Positions 11,501 through 25,400 are shown, numbered from the stretch's first letter. The stretch is 64,000 nt of DNA from Acanthaster planci (GCF_001949145.1 NW_019091361.1:2527825-2591824); one strand, 5' to 3'. Program-made: numbers and translations. The notes: generated from the letters alone by a model not told the origin.

Positions 11501-14500
11501 CAACTACAGTACGGTAGTGTGTGTACTTGTTTTTACGGTACCTCCTCCATTACTAGGGATACATGTATATAGATTTATATAATAACAGTAGAACGGTTAA
11601 TTTTTGTTTCCTGTGCAAATGCCATGTATCCTGGCTATAATAAATGACACATGGAGAGCTCACGAAATGTGTGGTATTTACACAGTTGAACTTGAACAAA
11701 TAGGCCTACTCTACATGTGATATTTTTCTGCCCATGTACATGTACAGTACCAGTAGACTTCTTGAGTGTCTTTCCAATTACATTTTACTAAAGTGTAATG
11801 TGGTTTTCAAACAAGAAAAGATATTGACGGAAACAAATTTTTACTACACTATAGGTGTACATCTCGAGAGGTTACCAAGATTGTGTCTTGAGCTTTATCC
11901 ACAGAATTTAAATGCCATAAATTACTGCGTGCCTGTACGTTACATTATAGGCTACTATAAAAACATGAACCTGCCTTGCATATCATTTTCAGCAATATAC
12001 ATGTATATGTACATGTACATATATGGTATGAGCATATGTAATGTGCATGTATGTCAGGTGTTGAAATTATATTTAATGCACCTATATGTACATGTGTCAT
12101 ATCACATCATACATGTAGTTTGTATTCTTTTGTTCATTCACGTGTGCAAATTGACTCTGCAAAATACATGTACACGTACCGGTACTTGCTAGACTAAATT
12201 TTTTACTGTTTACCCAAGAGTGAATCCAAAATGCAGAGATTTTCTTTTTGTGTGTGTGTGTGTTTTTGGCGTCGCTAAGAAATTGGGCAGGAGGGGCTTG
12301 TGGGAATAAATTTTAAGCAGCACTGACGGTGCACCTGCAGTTGGGGTGGGTCGGTTGGATATTATTAGCAATTACTACTGTCACATGTCGGTTCACGCTT
12401 GCCCGAGCCCACACAAATGAATCCGGAAATGTGCCAGGGAGCAGGGGCCCCATTTGATAAGATACGCATTTGACTGCTTCGGTGCGAGTGGCAATATCGG
12501 GGTCAATCCCTTGCGTGAGCAAGTTGCCGGGTGCCGAGCGTGCCATAAATTACTTGGCAGTGTCTGGCCATTGTTGCCCCTGTGTTGGCTTTGTTCATGA
12601 CTGTGAAAATTGTTTGTGAGGAGGGTTGCTCTTCAAGAAGATTGTGGCTTTGTTTGGACAGCATTGGACACTGTAAAATTGTCCTACCAGTGTGTGTGTG
12701 GTAAATCATACATGTATTTTAACATGTACCATCAACATGTACACTTGAACACTTAATGCGCAGAGACGCTCAAATTTGCACATTCGATTCAACATTCACC
12801 TTAGACTACAGCCAGTGAACCTCTTACATGTACATTTACATGTACAGTACATGTACATCGTGCTGCTCACAGGGGCAGTTTCAGATCAGAGACATGGACA
12901 TGCATGCGTGTACATGTATTACATGGATGCATTGCGGATTACTGTACTTGATTGTGGTTTACACACAAGCACCTGTACAATGTACATGTACCTATTGCTG
13001 GGAGATATTCACTGAATTGAACAAACACACCCGAACATTATTTATGTGAAAAATGTAATGGATATGTCATGGGCACTGGATGTACACAGAACTACATGTA
13101 CAGTGTACTGGTACCCGTGCTGTTTACCAAAATTTCTGTATCAGTAAGCATTCAAGTGCTGTTAAATTTGATGACCAGATGTACTTGTACAGGCATGTAC
13201 ATGATACAAGTACCTGTATTTTGGGCATTCACACTCACATACGTACTGGTACCCGGTATGTACCGGTGTGGTGGTCTCAGCTGTCTCCCGGTATTGGTAC
13301 ACTGTACAGGACATGTTACGTTGTCATTGTACATGTTACATTGTAAGGTACATTGTACATGTATAACCCAGTGTTTATTCTTCTGTGTGCTCCGAAATGG
13401 ATTTTGTCCTACAGTAATTGATTGGGTTTTTTTGGGGGGGGGTTTCTTTTGTCATTTTCTCATTTTCAAAGTTTACATTGAAGTTGCAGTAGTTTCTTGA
13501 TGCACCATAACATCATGGCACCCTAAGCACTGTCAGAACAAACAATTTGATAATGGGTTTGAAAAAAGTCGGCTGAAGAGCGTCTTTTTAGGGAGATATC
13601 AGAAGTTTTTTACAGTAAATTAAACAGCTGTCGAGAAAATTAATCCTGCAGTGTGGAGCTTTACAATTTGGGAAGTGCTTGCATGTTAACAGTGGTTTTG
13701 CTGGGGTTTTTTTTTTGGGGGGGGGAGAAAGGTAATTTTCTTCTGTGAGCATATGTGACACTCAGTCAAGTGTTGCACTCACATCACTCTCTGGTAATTA
13801 CAGTAGCTTTAACATTTTATGTCCAGCCAGCCTGCGACCCCGCGACGTGTGAATAAACTTGGGGTTGAATTTACCCTCATTAGTCATCAATCAAACACTG
13901 GCAGGGACAGAAAGGAGTTGTGGCTGACGTCCTCCCTCCTCATTTTGCAGGCTATAGGCTTGACTTGCTTAAGCTAGCCTGCTCAACACGGGATAAACCG
14001 ATAAACATGCATATACCACCATCTGCGCTGCCTATGTGTACTTTACAGACAACCTTGACTTTGTAGTCTGAGGTCTTTTGTCTAGAATGTTGTCAAAAAC
14101 AAATAGTGCGGTGTATCGAATGATGATAATTTATTGAGTTTTAGCTGTGCATGTGTAGACGAGGCATTTCCGGTTCTCTAGATAATGTGAAATCTTTGCT
14201 TTGCTACATGAAGACTGTGTGTCATACAGGTACGGGGGTGAGATTTCTCAGCTTTTTAGCTGATTTCAGCTTTTTTGGGTTTGGGATTTCAATTTTTTTT
14301 TCTTCACTGGCTGTGTTCAAAAGTATACAGGTACGAGAGATTGTCACAGTTCAGCTTGTTTATGCCTCTTTTCAGCTGTTTTCAGATATTTTTATTATTG
14401 AGCCTGAGGGTACTTGTATACTTAATTGCAAGTGAATGGCCTCATTAGAGATTACATGGATATTTAAGACAAGCATCAGTGACTACTAAGCCCATTTTCA

Positions 14501-14553
14501 GATGTGCTTACAGCCACCAACACAAATAACGGTATGAAATGTACTTCTTTATA

Positions 14554-14619
14554 ATGTACATGTGCATGTACATGTACATGTGCATGTACATGTACATTCA
14601 CATGTACATGTACATGTGC
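14554..14619. repeat. CATGTAC palindrome cluster
   Basis: The longest near-continuous array seen: alternating TGTACATGTGCATGTACATG units over about 66 bp. Both strands read as His-Val-His-Val codons, which explains the spurious open frames here. Confidence 0.85.
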
Positions 14620-16860
14620 TGATATCTGTGCATATTTATTTGTTGTTTTTCCTTCAAAGCAAATCTCAGATTTGTTGTACATGTTGCTGGATGCACAAAC
14701 TGCCGAAGACAACAAAATGTAGACATACTGTATATGTGTATTATGTTCTTTGAGTAGACACCTTAATTCTGAGCAGTGAGTCATTCATAATGAACTTGGA
14801 TTTGGAGTCTTTTACTGTACATGTTGATCAGTGTGTGTGGTCTGCATTCTGGCATTCACAATTGGCTTGTCTGGTCAAGTACAGTACATTTAGCCTTTTT
14901 GAGACAAATTATCTGGTATTGAATTTGAGAATATTACATTGTATAGAGTACACGCATGTATAGTATCGGTACTATGCATAATGTTTATGCATGCATGATA
15001 AAGACACATTGCAGTTAGTATAGACACACGTACATGTACACCGGTTTTTAACCTCCATTGATACCGACTACATGCTCAGTCCATACTCTGTGTCGTGCAC
15101 CTTTATGCTGCCACTGGTACCATGGCAGCGTTAACAACTTTGGTTTTAACACTGAAAAGGGCACAGGATATCTAGGTATTTTTCAGATGATCCCGTGAAA
15201 CGGCATGATTGGCTCTTCAAAATGAAGGATATATGGATGTACATGTAATATCTTTATTTTACAAGAAGAAAAATCATTCAAGGAAAAGAAATGATTTTCT
15301 TGCAAAATATCAAGGTGCATTAACATTTAGGCTGATGATGTTTGATTTACACGTAAATTTATGTACTTAGTGATTTATTACCCATTATTTGAAATTCTGT
15401 TATTACCTAATGAAATTCGCTCTCATCATCAAATTCGTTCAGTTTTCAGCCACATTGGCACACACACAATTGTACACTTACACATCTACACATTTTTACA
15501 GGATCTACATGTAGGTCTGGAAAAGCTGGATATCTGAAAAATTTGAATACAACGGCCCGGCTCCAAACACGATTAATGTGGGTCAGCTCCTGATTCCCTT
15601 CTGTAATAGCTGCAGCCCCGATGATTAAATATAACGCTTGGCAAGTGTTGGAGCGTGGCGTATTTGGGTATTATTGTGCCCTGTCTGGGCAGCGTCTTGA
15701 TTGCCTGGGGGAAATGCATTGGATCTGTCCACATCAATAATGTACTCGTTTCATTTACTTATTGATGATGCTGGAAAGATGCTGTAAAACTCTCGGCGGA
15801 ATGCCGGCTGGGGGGAAATTTACGCACATAGAGAGACTGCGTGTGTGTTTGACCATATTAGGCTCATATTGTGAGTTCAGGACATGTGCATGTACATGTA
15901 CGGTATGCATGTGTCCTGTATATAATGTACATTATGCCGTGGTGTCTTTTCTGTGTAATAGCCTGATGTTTGTGAAACATCTGTTATGTTGCCACTGAAA
16001 TACTGACGTTTTCCCCTGAGAAATGGAAGTCCAAATAGAATTGTACATACATGTACAAACATCATTACATGTACATGTACATGTATGCTACAGTGTGCGA
16101 TTACATCATACAGTATTTGATGGATTTCCTCTCAAACATCTCGTTTGAATGTGCTCATGTGCTGTGCACTACTGTACATGTACATTATCGCAGTGACTTT
16201 GTGACTTTGTGAATTCCAAAACAGAATGGCATGACAGTGCAGGAAAAAGGAAGACATTGTATTGCGTGTATGTACATGTATTTAGAGGACAGTTTCCAGA
16301 TATTGTGCAAATTGTTCACTGAGCATGTGTGTCCATGTACATGTACACGGTGATCATGTGCTTGTTCATGTGGGTGTTGATGTATGTACATGTACATTCA
16401 TCACTCTTGGAAATTAGAAAATGTGTTTTAAACTTACAAAACACGGAAAAAATTGGACCCCTACATGTAATTTATAGAATGACCGAAGTGTACATTTGTT
16501 ACTTTCTCTGGATGCTTCCAAACTGCAGTTTTCTTGTGCATGTTGTGGTAGTATTTTGCCACGACCGGCATTAGTTCTTGGGGCCTTGAGGGAGTGTGTT
16601 GTTTACGCAAGATGATTCAGAATTGACAGTGTTCTGCTTGATGTTTGAAGAACATTTTATATGTGACAGGGACTAGTACATGTAGTACATATATTTCTGG
16701 AATAACATTTGTGTAAACATGAGTATGACTCATGATTGTCAGATCAAGTCCGCTCTAATATTAAATCAAGATGTTTCAGAACGATGTTCAGGAGAACTGG
16801 TAACTTTCCTAGTGAAACACTCAGGTAGTGTTTCTTATAATTTTTTTTTTCCATTTGCAG

Positions 16861-19800
16861 GATAACACTGAGAAATGCAGCTCTGAGTTTGGAGCCAAGT
16901 CTAGCCATTCAGGAGCAACAGAGCCCAACCCACCACCAACACCTCCTGTCCTCAGCACCAGCAAGTCAACCAAGGTGACCACCGGAAACCCAACCATGGA
17001 GTCGCTCATGGCGCTGACCAATCACGCCGACTCTGGCGCTTTCCTGCCGGCAAACAGCGGAAGCTCAATGTGCGAACCGATGAACTTTGGCCAGGTGGGC
17101 CCGATGGGACATGAGGGGAACAACAACAGGGTTGAGGGAGCTGCTGATGGCTATGTCAACCCTTGCGTGAGTATTGGCAGCCAGTCAGCCAGTGATGTAG
17201 CCACTGCAGAGTACCTGCAGAAGCAGGAGGAGGAAGAGTTGCTTCAGGCTTTTGCTGACTCGACAGTTGCTCAGGGAATAGCCCAGGCTTTGGACGTGGA
17301 CTCACTGACACCGTCGTTCGTGTCCGAGCAGGGTTTTGAATTGAGTGTGGCAGACGTGGACCTCGAGCCAGAGGACAGACTGCACTGCCGTTTTGCGCCC
17401 AAGTCGGAAGCGTCAGGCATGGAGAATGAAAACGTCAACAGAACTCAGGAATGTGATCAGTCATTGCTCATGGCTGGAAGAACTTCGGAAAATGCAATAG
17501 CCATGGAATTGCCAACCAGTGAAATAGCCCAGCAGCCCGATATTCATGTTCCTCCGACTGGAATACAGATGGTAGTAGAAGTTATGGAAATGGAGGATGG
17601 TCAAGACACAGCGTTGGACTCTTCAAATCCTCCAAATGAGACACTGGATTTTGGATACCGCTCCTACTCGCACAATTTTGGAGCTGACGCTGTCATGGAG
17701 AAGGAATCAGACTTGTCAAATCTTACCGGTGATGAACAGGAGGTGGACAGCAAAGCCATTTCATTGGCCGTGGTTGTGTCTGAATCCCAGTACACTGTCC
17801 ATTCGGGTTACAGCCCAAAAGCTAAGCAAACCACCTCACCAAAGTCACAACCAAAAGCCGTAAAAGCTTGCCAAAAGTCCAAGAAGGCAAAGTCCAAAGC
17901 TACCCCCTCCAAACCGAGCCCAGTGATCGCAGTAAACAGTTGCTCTAAATCACCAAGTGTTGCAAAGACCAGCACTAAGTCTCCTAAATCTAGAACTGCA
18001 GATGGACCAATGGCTGAAGTGGACAAAAGGAACACTGCGTGTTGCAAAAAACCTGCTAAAGAACAAAATCTCAGTAGCCCAAACAAAACTAAATTGTCTG
18101 TCCAGAAAGCCAAACTCTCCACAAGTGTTAAAGACCTGTCTCATGTTGGTCCAGATAAACCAACAAAACCAGCTGGGAGCAGAAATTCCAAAGTTACTAC
18201 AATACAGAGTAAAACAGGAATTGGAAAGGAAAAAGGGATCTCAGAAATTCCCAAGAGAAGCATTAAGTCAAAATCGAAGGGTAGCGAAGCTGTGGTGAAA
18301 CCAACTAAAACACGAAAAAGCAAGCAGTCATTAGATGTTTTGGAATCGGGTGCAAAGGCTAAAGGCAAAGGCAGTAAGAAAAAGAGCAAAAGTCTGCCCA
18401 TTTCAGTGGACCTGTCCAAAGTGAATGTGATGGTTGCAGCTGATCATGCAGTTAAGAAACCAAAGAAGGTTAAGAGCAAAAGCAAAGAGAAGGACAATGA
18501 CCCCAAGTTGAGTTCCCTCGCCATTACTTCTCCATCTTCCAAGACCCACCCTGCCACCGGCAAATCTTGTCTGTCGCCCAAACCAACCAAATCCAAACCA
18601 AAGATGAAATCCACTGCAGCAGTGCCAAAAGAGAAAGCCATCAGAGAGAAGACTTCCAAGGCAAAGTCGAAGAAAAAGCTGGACCTGTGTATGAGTCCCC
18701 TACCGGTCGCTTCACAACTCCCCCTGAATACCCACTCGGAAAACAGTATCCCCCCAGTCTTGGAAATTGCCACCAAAACACCTAAGAAAGTTTCCAAGAC
18801 AAAGAAGTCTACCAAGAAGTCCAAGTCAGGGAAATTCAAGAGTTGCAAATCTAAAGTACTGAGTTCTACCATTGTGCATACCGACGGACTGCTCCAAGTG
18901 GCTACTAAACTGCACAAGAGATCAAAGACTTGTAAAATTGGTAAAAAAGAGAAGAAAGGCAAAAGGGTTAAAAAGCACAAAACGAAAGAGAAGTTAAAGG
19001 AGTGTATTCCCGAAAGACTGCATCCACCACCGGCTAGACTACCACTGGGTAGCACGTCTCCTCTACACATCCTCATTCCAGATGAGGAACCCATTGCGTC
19101 ACCCTTGTCCTCACCCCCCTGTCCTCCAAGTAAGGGCAAGGGCAAGAAATCAGGCTCTGGTGTGGCAAGGCTTATGAGCGAATGGCTCCTTGAAAATGGC
19201 AATGAAGAGGATGATGATGAGGAGACTATCATGCTCCATCAGGGCAAGCAGCTCCAGAGATCTCCAAAGATTGACAGCTCCAAATCCAGCAAAACCTGCA
19301 GTCCCAACAAAGAGGCATCAGCACCAGTCTCACCCATCAGCTCCTCGTGTCTTGGAACACCCACCAAAATGCCACACGTCTTTGCCGAACCCGTAAAGGC
19401 GCTGCACGAAGCTGCCAAGAAAAGACCACTGAACGTTGATCCCATACGTCCAGAGATAATGGAGGGCTCCAAGGAGAAGCAGCATAAGGAGCAGACACCC
19501 TCACCTCAGAGTGCCACCACTTGCATGAGTGAGGAAACAATGTTCAGCGACAGTGGCATCGGGACTGACAACAACAGCAATCCAGATCAGCATGTGTTGG
19601 ACAAGCACAGGCGTCGATCGGTACCTTCTGTCACCGAATCGGACATGTCAAGCGAGCTCCTGGAAACTCATCCCCTGGCTACCTCAGCTCATGGTCTTTA
19701 CAGCTATGGCAAGAAAGACAAGCACCGCAAGTTGATGAACTGGCATTTTGGTCCACATAGGAAGAGACGGAAGAAGTACCGCTTCATGAGACAGCCCGGC

Positions 19801-22421
19801 AGAATGAGCCCTGCTTTTGTGTTTGAGTTGGACGCCGTCATCATGGAGTTACGGGCACTGCAGCTGGAAAATCTGGAAGATATAAATGATATCACAATGG
19901 TAATGCCGAAAGCCACTGACAAGGAGTTAGAACCTAAGAATCACCTGTCGGCCATTGCCAAGTTGAATCCAAACTACAGCAGTTACCTAAGACCATCTTA
20001 CCTGGCCACAGTTCTCAGTAATCCCCACTCCAAAACAAACAAGCACAAATCAGGCAAGAAGAAGAGGAAGGAAAAAGAGGAGAAGAAGAAGAGGGAGTGT
20101 TTTGTTGGGGAGGAGAAAAACAGACAAGACCAGAGGGAGCAGTACTTAAGTAACTCAGGCAGCCAAGAAACCGTGTCATGCAATACTTCCCAGGTTGCCT
20201 CCAGACCATCCAGACTTGATGTCAATGAATGCCAAGAAACTGATTCTAGCCCTCATGATTTTGATCCTGCAGTGAGTGACGTGGTCTCATTCAGCACAAA
20301 GGTGAACTTTCCTTCATGTACACCAGCCTTTGGGAATAAGAGAACTGAACCAATCGTCACAAATGATAGGAAACAGGAAGATGCAGACCAAAGGGAACAG
20401 ACAGCAACTGTGGTAGAAACTGAGCTGTCTTCAAACAGGAGGACACCAGGGAAAGTTTCATCTAAAAATGTAAGGTCAAAGAGGACTAAAGCTGCTAAAT
20501 CCAGTGGTACTAAACCATCTTCTGGTATTGATTCTAAAGAGGAAAATGTATTGCACAGTGGACTGGATGAGCAGCAACTCTCCATTGCAACAAATCAACA
20601 TGATGGCAGTGGTCAACCAACACCAAGTGCTGAACGTGGTTCATCTGTCCTGGATGATGGAACTGTTCATTACATAGCAGACTCTGCCAGCATCGCCAGT
20701 GACTGTGACACTGTGGAAAATGGAGAAAGTAGACTCAGTAAACATTCACTGAATTTAAAAGTGGAAGAAACATCTGCAGTTACTGAAATTGCCCAGAAGG
20801 CCACTGTGCCCCACAAATCACAGCCAGAACTTGGCATGTCTTCATTACCCGAAGCCACTGTACCGTCTGACGCAGTTCCCGCTAATGCAAAGTCACCTGT
20901 CAAGAGGCGGAGGAAGAAGAGAACCGCCAGGTTCACTTCGTCCAAATCCAAAGCATACATAAAGAGGAAGCTGGAAGTGTTGAAAAAGAAGGCTGAAGAT
21001 GAGGCACTTTTGGCTAACCAGCAGCAGAAAGAAGGGGACATGAGCGAGTCCGGTCAAAGCAACAAAGTTGGGAATGCATCTGCCGAGTGCACTATTGCTG
21101 CAGATGTTGAGAACAATAATATCCTAGAGCAGAAAGAAGAAGTCACAAATACATGCCACCCACCTGAAATGCCGGCAGAACAAGGAAAGCAACTTCCCAC
21201 AGCACCCACAAATTGCACACTGTCCGAAGGATCAAAGGTCCTGGCTTCTCCATTGGCTGAAGAGACTAAGAAGAAGATCAAAGCAGGGAATGAGTCAGTG
21301 CTGCAGAAGAAAAGAACGAAGAAACCAAAACTAGACAAGAGTAGGGTGGATGCTACCAATGGGTGCATTCAGGGAAGTGAATGTTGTACCGAAAGTGTTG
21401 GACCGTGTACAAATGATATGCTTGTAGTGGAGTCTGATAGAATACTTAGCATGGACAAACTGGTAGATTCTGTCAAAGCCTCCATCCAGACAGGTTCATC
21501 TGGGGATGGAAGAGGTGAACCAAAGACCACCAAAGGCAAAAAGGGTGCTTCCCCAAAACTCTCCAAAGGCCCTGGTAGTAGAGCCGAGAAAGAGTCCCAC
21601 AAGCCAGAACCAGGCCCTGTCAGTGCGGTCGGAGCATTAGCAGATAACATCTTTGATAGGTTGAAAACTAGCAGCGACCCAGCACAGGCACATGAAGGAT
21701 CGCAGGGAACTGGTAGTGCCACTGGCAGTGGTCATTCTCAGTCTCCCAAATCAATAGTAGCTGACAGTAGAGACACAGTTGGTATGCAGACAGCAGGTAA
21801 GACCAACAAGAAGCAAACCAGTAAGCAGCAGAGGGGTGAGGCCAAGCAACCCAAAACAGCAGGAAGGAAGAGAAGCTACAAGACCAAAGCAGTGGTAGAA
21901 GAAGCCAGAGATGCATCCGCAGGAACATCTGCATCCAAGAGGAGCTGTAAGGTTGAGATATGCCTGGATTTGGTCCTCGCAGGTACCACGGACAACCCTT
22001 CAGTGACTCCTCAACAGGGTCTCAGTGTAAATAGCCTAGGTAGCACTGCGCAAACATGTCAAACCCAGTCAATATCAGACACAGCATCTAAACAAGAGAA
22101 CAGTGCCCCAGTCTCTGATTCAACCAACACAGAGAGGCTTCAAGATAGGATGCTGTTGAACAGTAATACCCCACCTATGGATGGTGCTGTGGAAATTAAC
22201 TCGAAGACACTGGAATTGGAGACATTCACAGTGGCCAAAAATCCCACCAAGACGAAAACTTTGAAGGTGCAGAAGAAGAAACTGCAAATGAGCAAAGTGC
22301 CAAAGATTGTCCTAAAGAGAACGCTGGACACAGCAGCTGTGGATGAATCCTCCAAGCCACTCAAGAAGCGCAAACTCATGAAGGAGCCTCTTGTTACTTG
22401 TGCAGATAATTCACTCATCAG
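16861..22421 (+). CDS. ASH1L: ASH1L coding exon 1 (giant, N-terminal half)
   Basis: Encodes residues 1-1853, low complexity and rich in Lys, Ser, Pro and Thr, with many KSKSK and KKxKK runs that would serve as nuclear localisation and DNA-contact segments. It matches the single giant exon of vertebrate ASH1L. The clearest conserved island is [10 protein letters not shown] (residues 897-906), followed by basic stretches (RKRRKKYRF) and an acidic-hydrophobic motif [10 protein letters not shown], comparable to FIAELEELI in human ASH1L. I see no canonical RGRP AT-hook. The acceptor is a long T-tract plus TTTGCAG; the donor is AG|GTGAGT, leaving two bases of a Ser codon. ATG 16996 has a strong context (ACCATGG), but the 45 preceding codons also look coding (proline-rich). 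Confidence 0.95.
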
Positions 22422-25400
22422 GTGAGTGCCTTGTACACATAGCTACAGTAGGACTTTGAGTAAGGTAATAAATATGTGCTTGACCAGTCTTAAGCATGCA
22501 TTTAAGACCGGCTGAGGAGAATGGACGCGACTAATTGTGGCTCGGGCATTATCAGCGTTCAGTCTCCCGAGCTGGTCTTAAACGTTATGTGTAGTTTAAG
22601 ACCGGTCAAGCACATAGTTATTCCCATACATAAATACCTTTTTAATTCAGAGAGACAAAAGAAGTCAACAAGTGATAGATTTCCAACAATTTTGTTCTAA
22701 AAGATTTCACCTTCTGAACGCCCCCATTCATTTTATGGTACATTCCTTTTGAAAGTTGTCCAATAGAATCTTTTTTAAATGAAATTGGCGCACATGGTGC
22801 ATTGCGAGTGCACAGACTCCTGACCAATCAGACTCGATCAAACTGTCTCATATCCATGTGCCAGAGCATGATTTACGCAGCGGGCATTATCACGTCTCGG
22901 CGGGCATTATCAAATGTTAATACACGGCCACATGATGCGTTTCAACCAATAGAATAGAAAAACTGTCCCAGATATTTATGAATATTTACAGTGTCCAGAA
23001 TTAATGCCCACACAAGAGTTTGTGCAGTTCAAAGGCCAGCTTGTACTCGAAACAAGCATGAACTTGTTCAGCTAATACTCACAAATGCAGTTCAACTAAG
23101 TAAGAGTGTCACTACAAGGACCCCTTTATGTCAGATGCGTCCGTGATGGCAGGTGCACTTTCCATGTCACACAAAATGATGCATATTTGCAGTACTGAAG
23201 AATGTGCATATAATCGTATTGAAAATAAGCAACAAATGGAGAAGAGAGTTGTGTCCGTTGGTGCCCCAAAATCACATTTCCTCTTCCCTGTAACTCCACA
23301 GCATCACAATTCTCTAACTCAACATCCAAACCCCGGATGAAGACAACTTGAGATACTGTGTTATACTCTATATAGCTGTACATGTATATGCAGCAGTTGA
23401 TACATGTACATGTATGTATCTTGTACATGAAAATGTTCTTGCGATTCCACAGTTTACCGTCACAGCCCTCCACGAGCACAGCTCCATTCCCAACCCCCTG
23501 CATGCCTCCCTCAACTCTGAACAGCAAATCCCCAGACAAAATGGCCAGCAGCCCCCAGCCGTCCTCTGCCTCCAAGATGAAGAAGGTCAAACCCCAGGTG
23601 TCGATCTGCAGAACCACAGTGTCCCTAGGCGGGCCCAAGTCTCCCATGACAGTCTCGTCCAGTAGAGGCTGTGCTCGACAACAGGGCAAGAAGAGGCCAT
23701 TCCCCAAGAAGAGCTACTGGAAAGCAGGCATCTACTCCAGCACCTTCAAGATAGATCCGTGAGTATTAATCTAAACAGTGCTCAACTACTCCGTGGCAGT
23801 GTTAGGCCAAGCCCAAAACTAGTTGTGTTTCCGATTACATTCAAAAAAAGGTCAGAAAATTAGGTGAACGACCAAAATATTTGTGTTTCCTAATATATTG
23901 TCCCGAAAATAAGGGTGGGTCGAGAATTTGTCTCACTAACCTTCTTTAACACTAACACTCCTCAGTCCTCCAACAGGTGAAGGATTGAGGAGGGTTATGG
24001 TTAACGCTACCGATAGGATGGGATAGTGATAATGTGCACGTCTGCCTTCACACATTGGTAGCAGTGAACAAGTGACAACATCCGATTTACCTCTGTACGT
24101 GTTAATAAGACACACCAGCACTGTTTCGTTGACGGTTGAGTGATTAAAGAATGTCTGAATGTTGAAAGCAGAAGACTGTGGGTATGTGTACAGGGGAACC
24201 GTCCACTTTTGTTATAGCTGACAAGTGTAAAAATAAGAATGACAAAAAAAGTATGCAGAAATTCCATGTAGGCTGCGGGCTTACCACCATAAGTTTTTTT
24301 AATATTTTTCTAACAAAACTTTCAATTTACATAACTGTAAAAAGAATTTTAAAATGTATGATTACTTCAACAGGCAAATTTTTTTTACCAAATTTACACT
24401 TTGAAATAAAAACTACAAATATTCTAGATAAAAACATTCTGCGTGATTTTCTAGATGTCAGATTATAAAATACCTCTCTTCTTCGGCAACATCACTTTGG
24501 ATTTATCTAAATCGTCCGAAAGTTGCCACTCTAGGGACCCGAACATTCATTTTACTTTCTAGCAGCATCAAGTCCTATGAATATGTAACAGTGGCCCGGT
24601 AATGTCTTTCTCAGCTTGGAAAGAAAATCTTCGTGATTCCCCTAGTGGATTTTGCAAGATCTTGGCTTTAGTAAACGTATAATTGCCTTGTGAAATTTGA
24701 GGAATGTTAGCATGCCTTTATCTCAGGATTTAGTGTACTTGTGTCTTTCATTGAGTTTCATATCCCCAAAATGTTAACAAATGCAGCGCGCACATTACTG
24801 ATGCAAACGTGAACATGATACACTCTTTCTATAATAACCCAGGGAATGTCCACTCAATTTGTAATACTTAGCTCCCGGGTTGCCATGACAGCGGGGATCT
24901 GGGCCCTGCTAGTTCCAATCTTGGCTGTGATACCTTAGCATTGTTTACGAGCTGTTTATGGGTCAGGAGCAGAGCTGTGGTGTCAGAGAGATCAAGTACC
25001 TTGCCAGGCACAGTGCCAAAGTCACCTTGGGAAAATGTTCCTACTCTCTGCCTCAAAAGACTTATGATTTCCAACAGTTACGGGCTTATTGAAAACAGAT
25101 GAATAATGGTCCTTGACTTGGACTTGGACTCAAATCATCAAACTTGGTGTAGACTTACTTTTTCTGTAGTTATGGGGACATGCACTTGTCGTAAACCAAC
25201 TTTTGGGGAGCCAAAAACATTGTGGGGACAGAGAAATGTCCTGATTTGGTCCTATTTTGCGTAACGACACTTCCCCATAATGCCTTGAAGGCCAATGGAT
25301 GTTTGTGTCATTATTTGTGGCCTAAATTGATGTCCAAATGCCTAATGTTCACTCTTTAAGACTTTCATTCTTGGTTAATGACCACTAATTTCATTATTGT

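Larger units (their letters stand above)
1611..16860. other. 15-kb non-coding stretch rich in CATGTAC/ACCGGT palindromes
   Basis: I find no exon I can support. Short open frames here mostly read through CATGTAC repeats, giving His/Val/Tyr/Cys/Thr-rich nonsense on both strands. The stretch ends in a pyrimidine tract and CAG acceptor at 16841-16860, so at least its right part is most simply the intron before the ASH1L giant exon. Dense palindrome clusters lie near 4324-4371, 5973-6010, 6710-6775, 10080-10160, 12000-12020, 12829-12860, 14554-14619 and 16060-16085. Confidence 0.6.

Noticed and set aside
11734-12192. 152-codon open frame on the plus strand
   Set aside because: Its residues come largely from CATGTAC repeats (YMYMYMYIYG); a repeat artefact.
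18444-19232. 262-codon minus-strand open frame inside the ASH1L giant exon
   Set aside because: Antisense shadow of Lys/Ser codons (giving Leu/Phe/Ser); the plus-strand frame is open across 5.5 kb and conserved.
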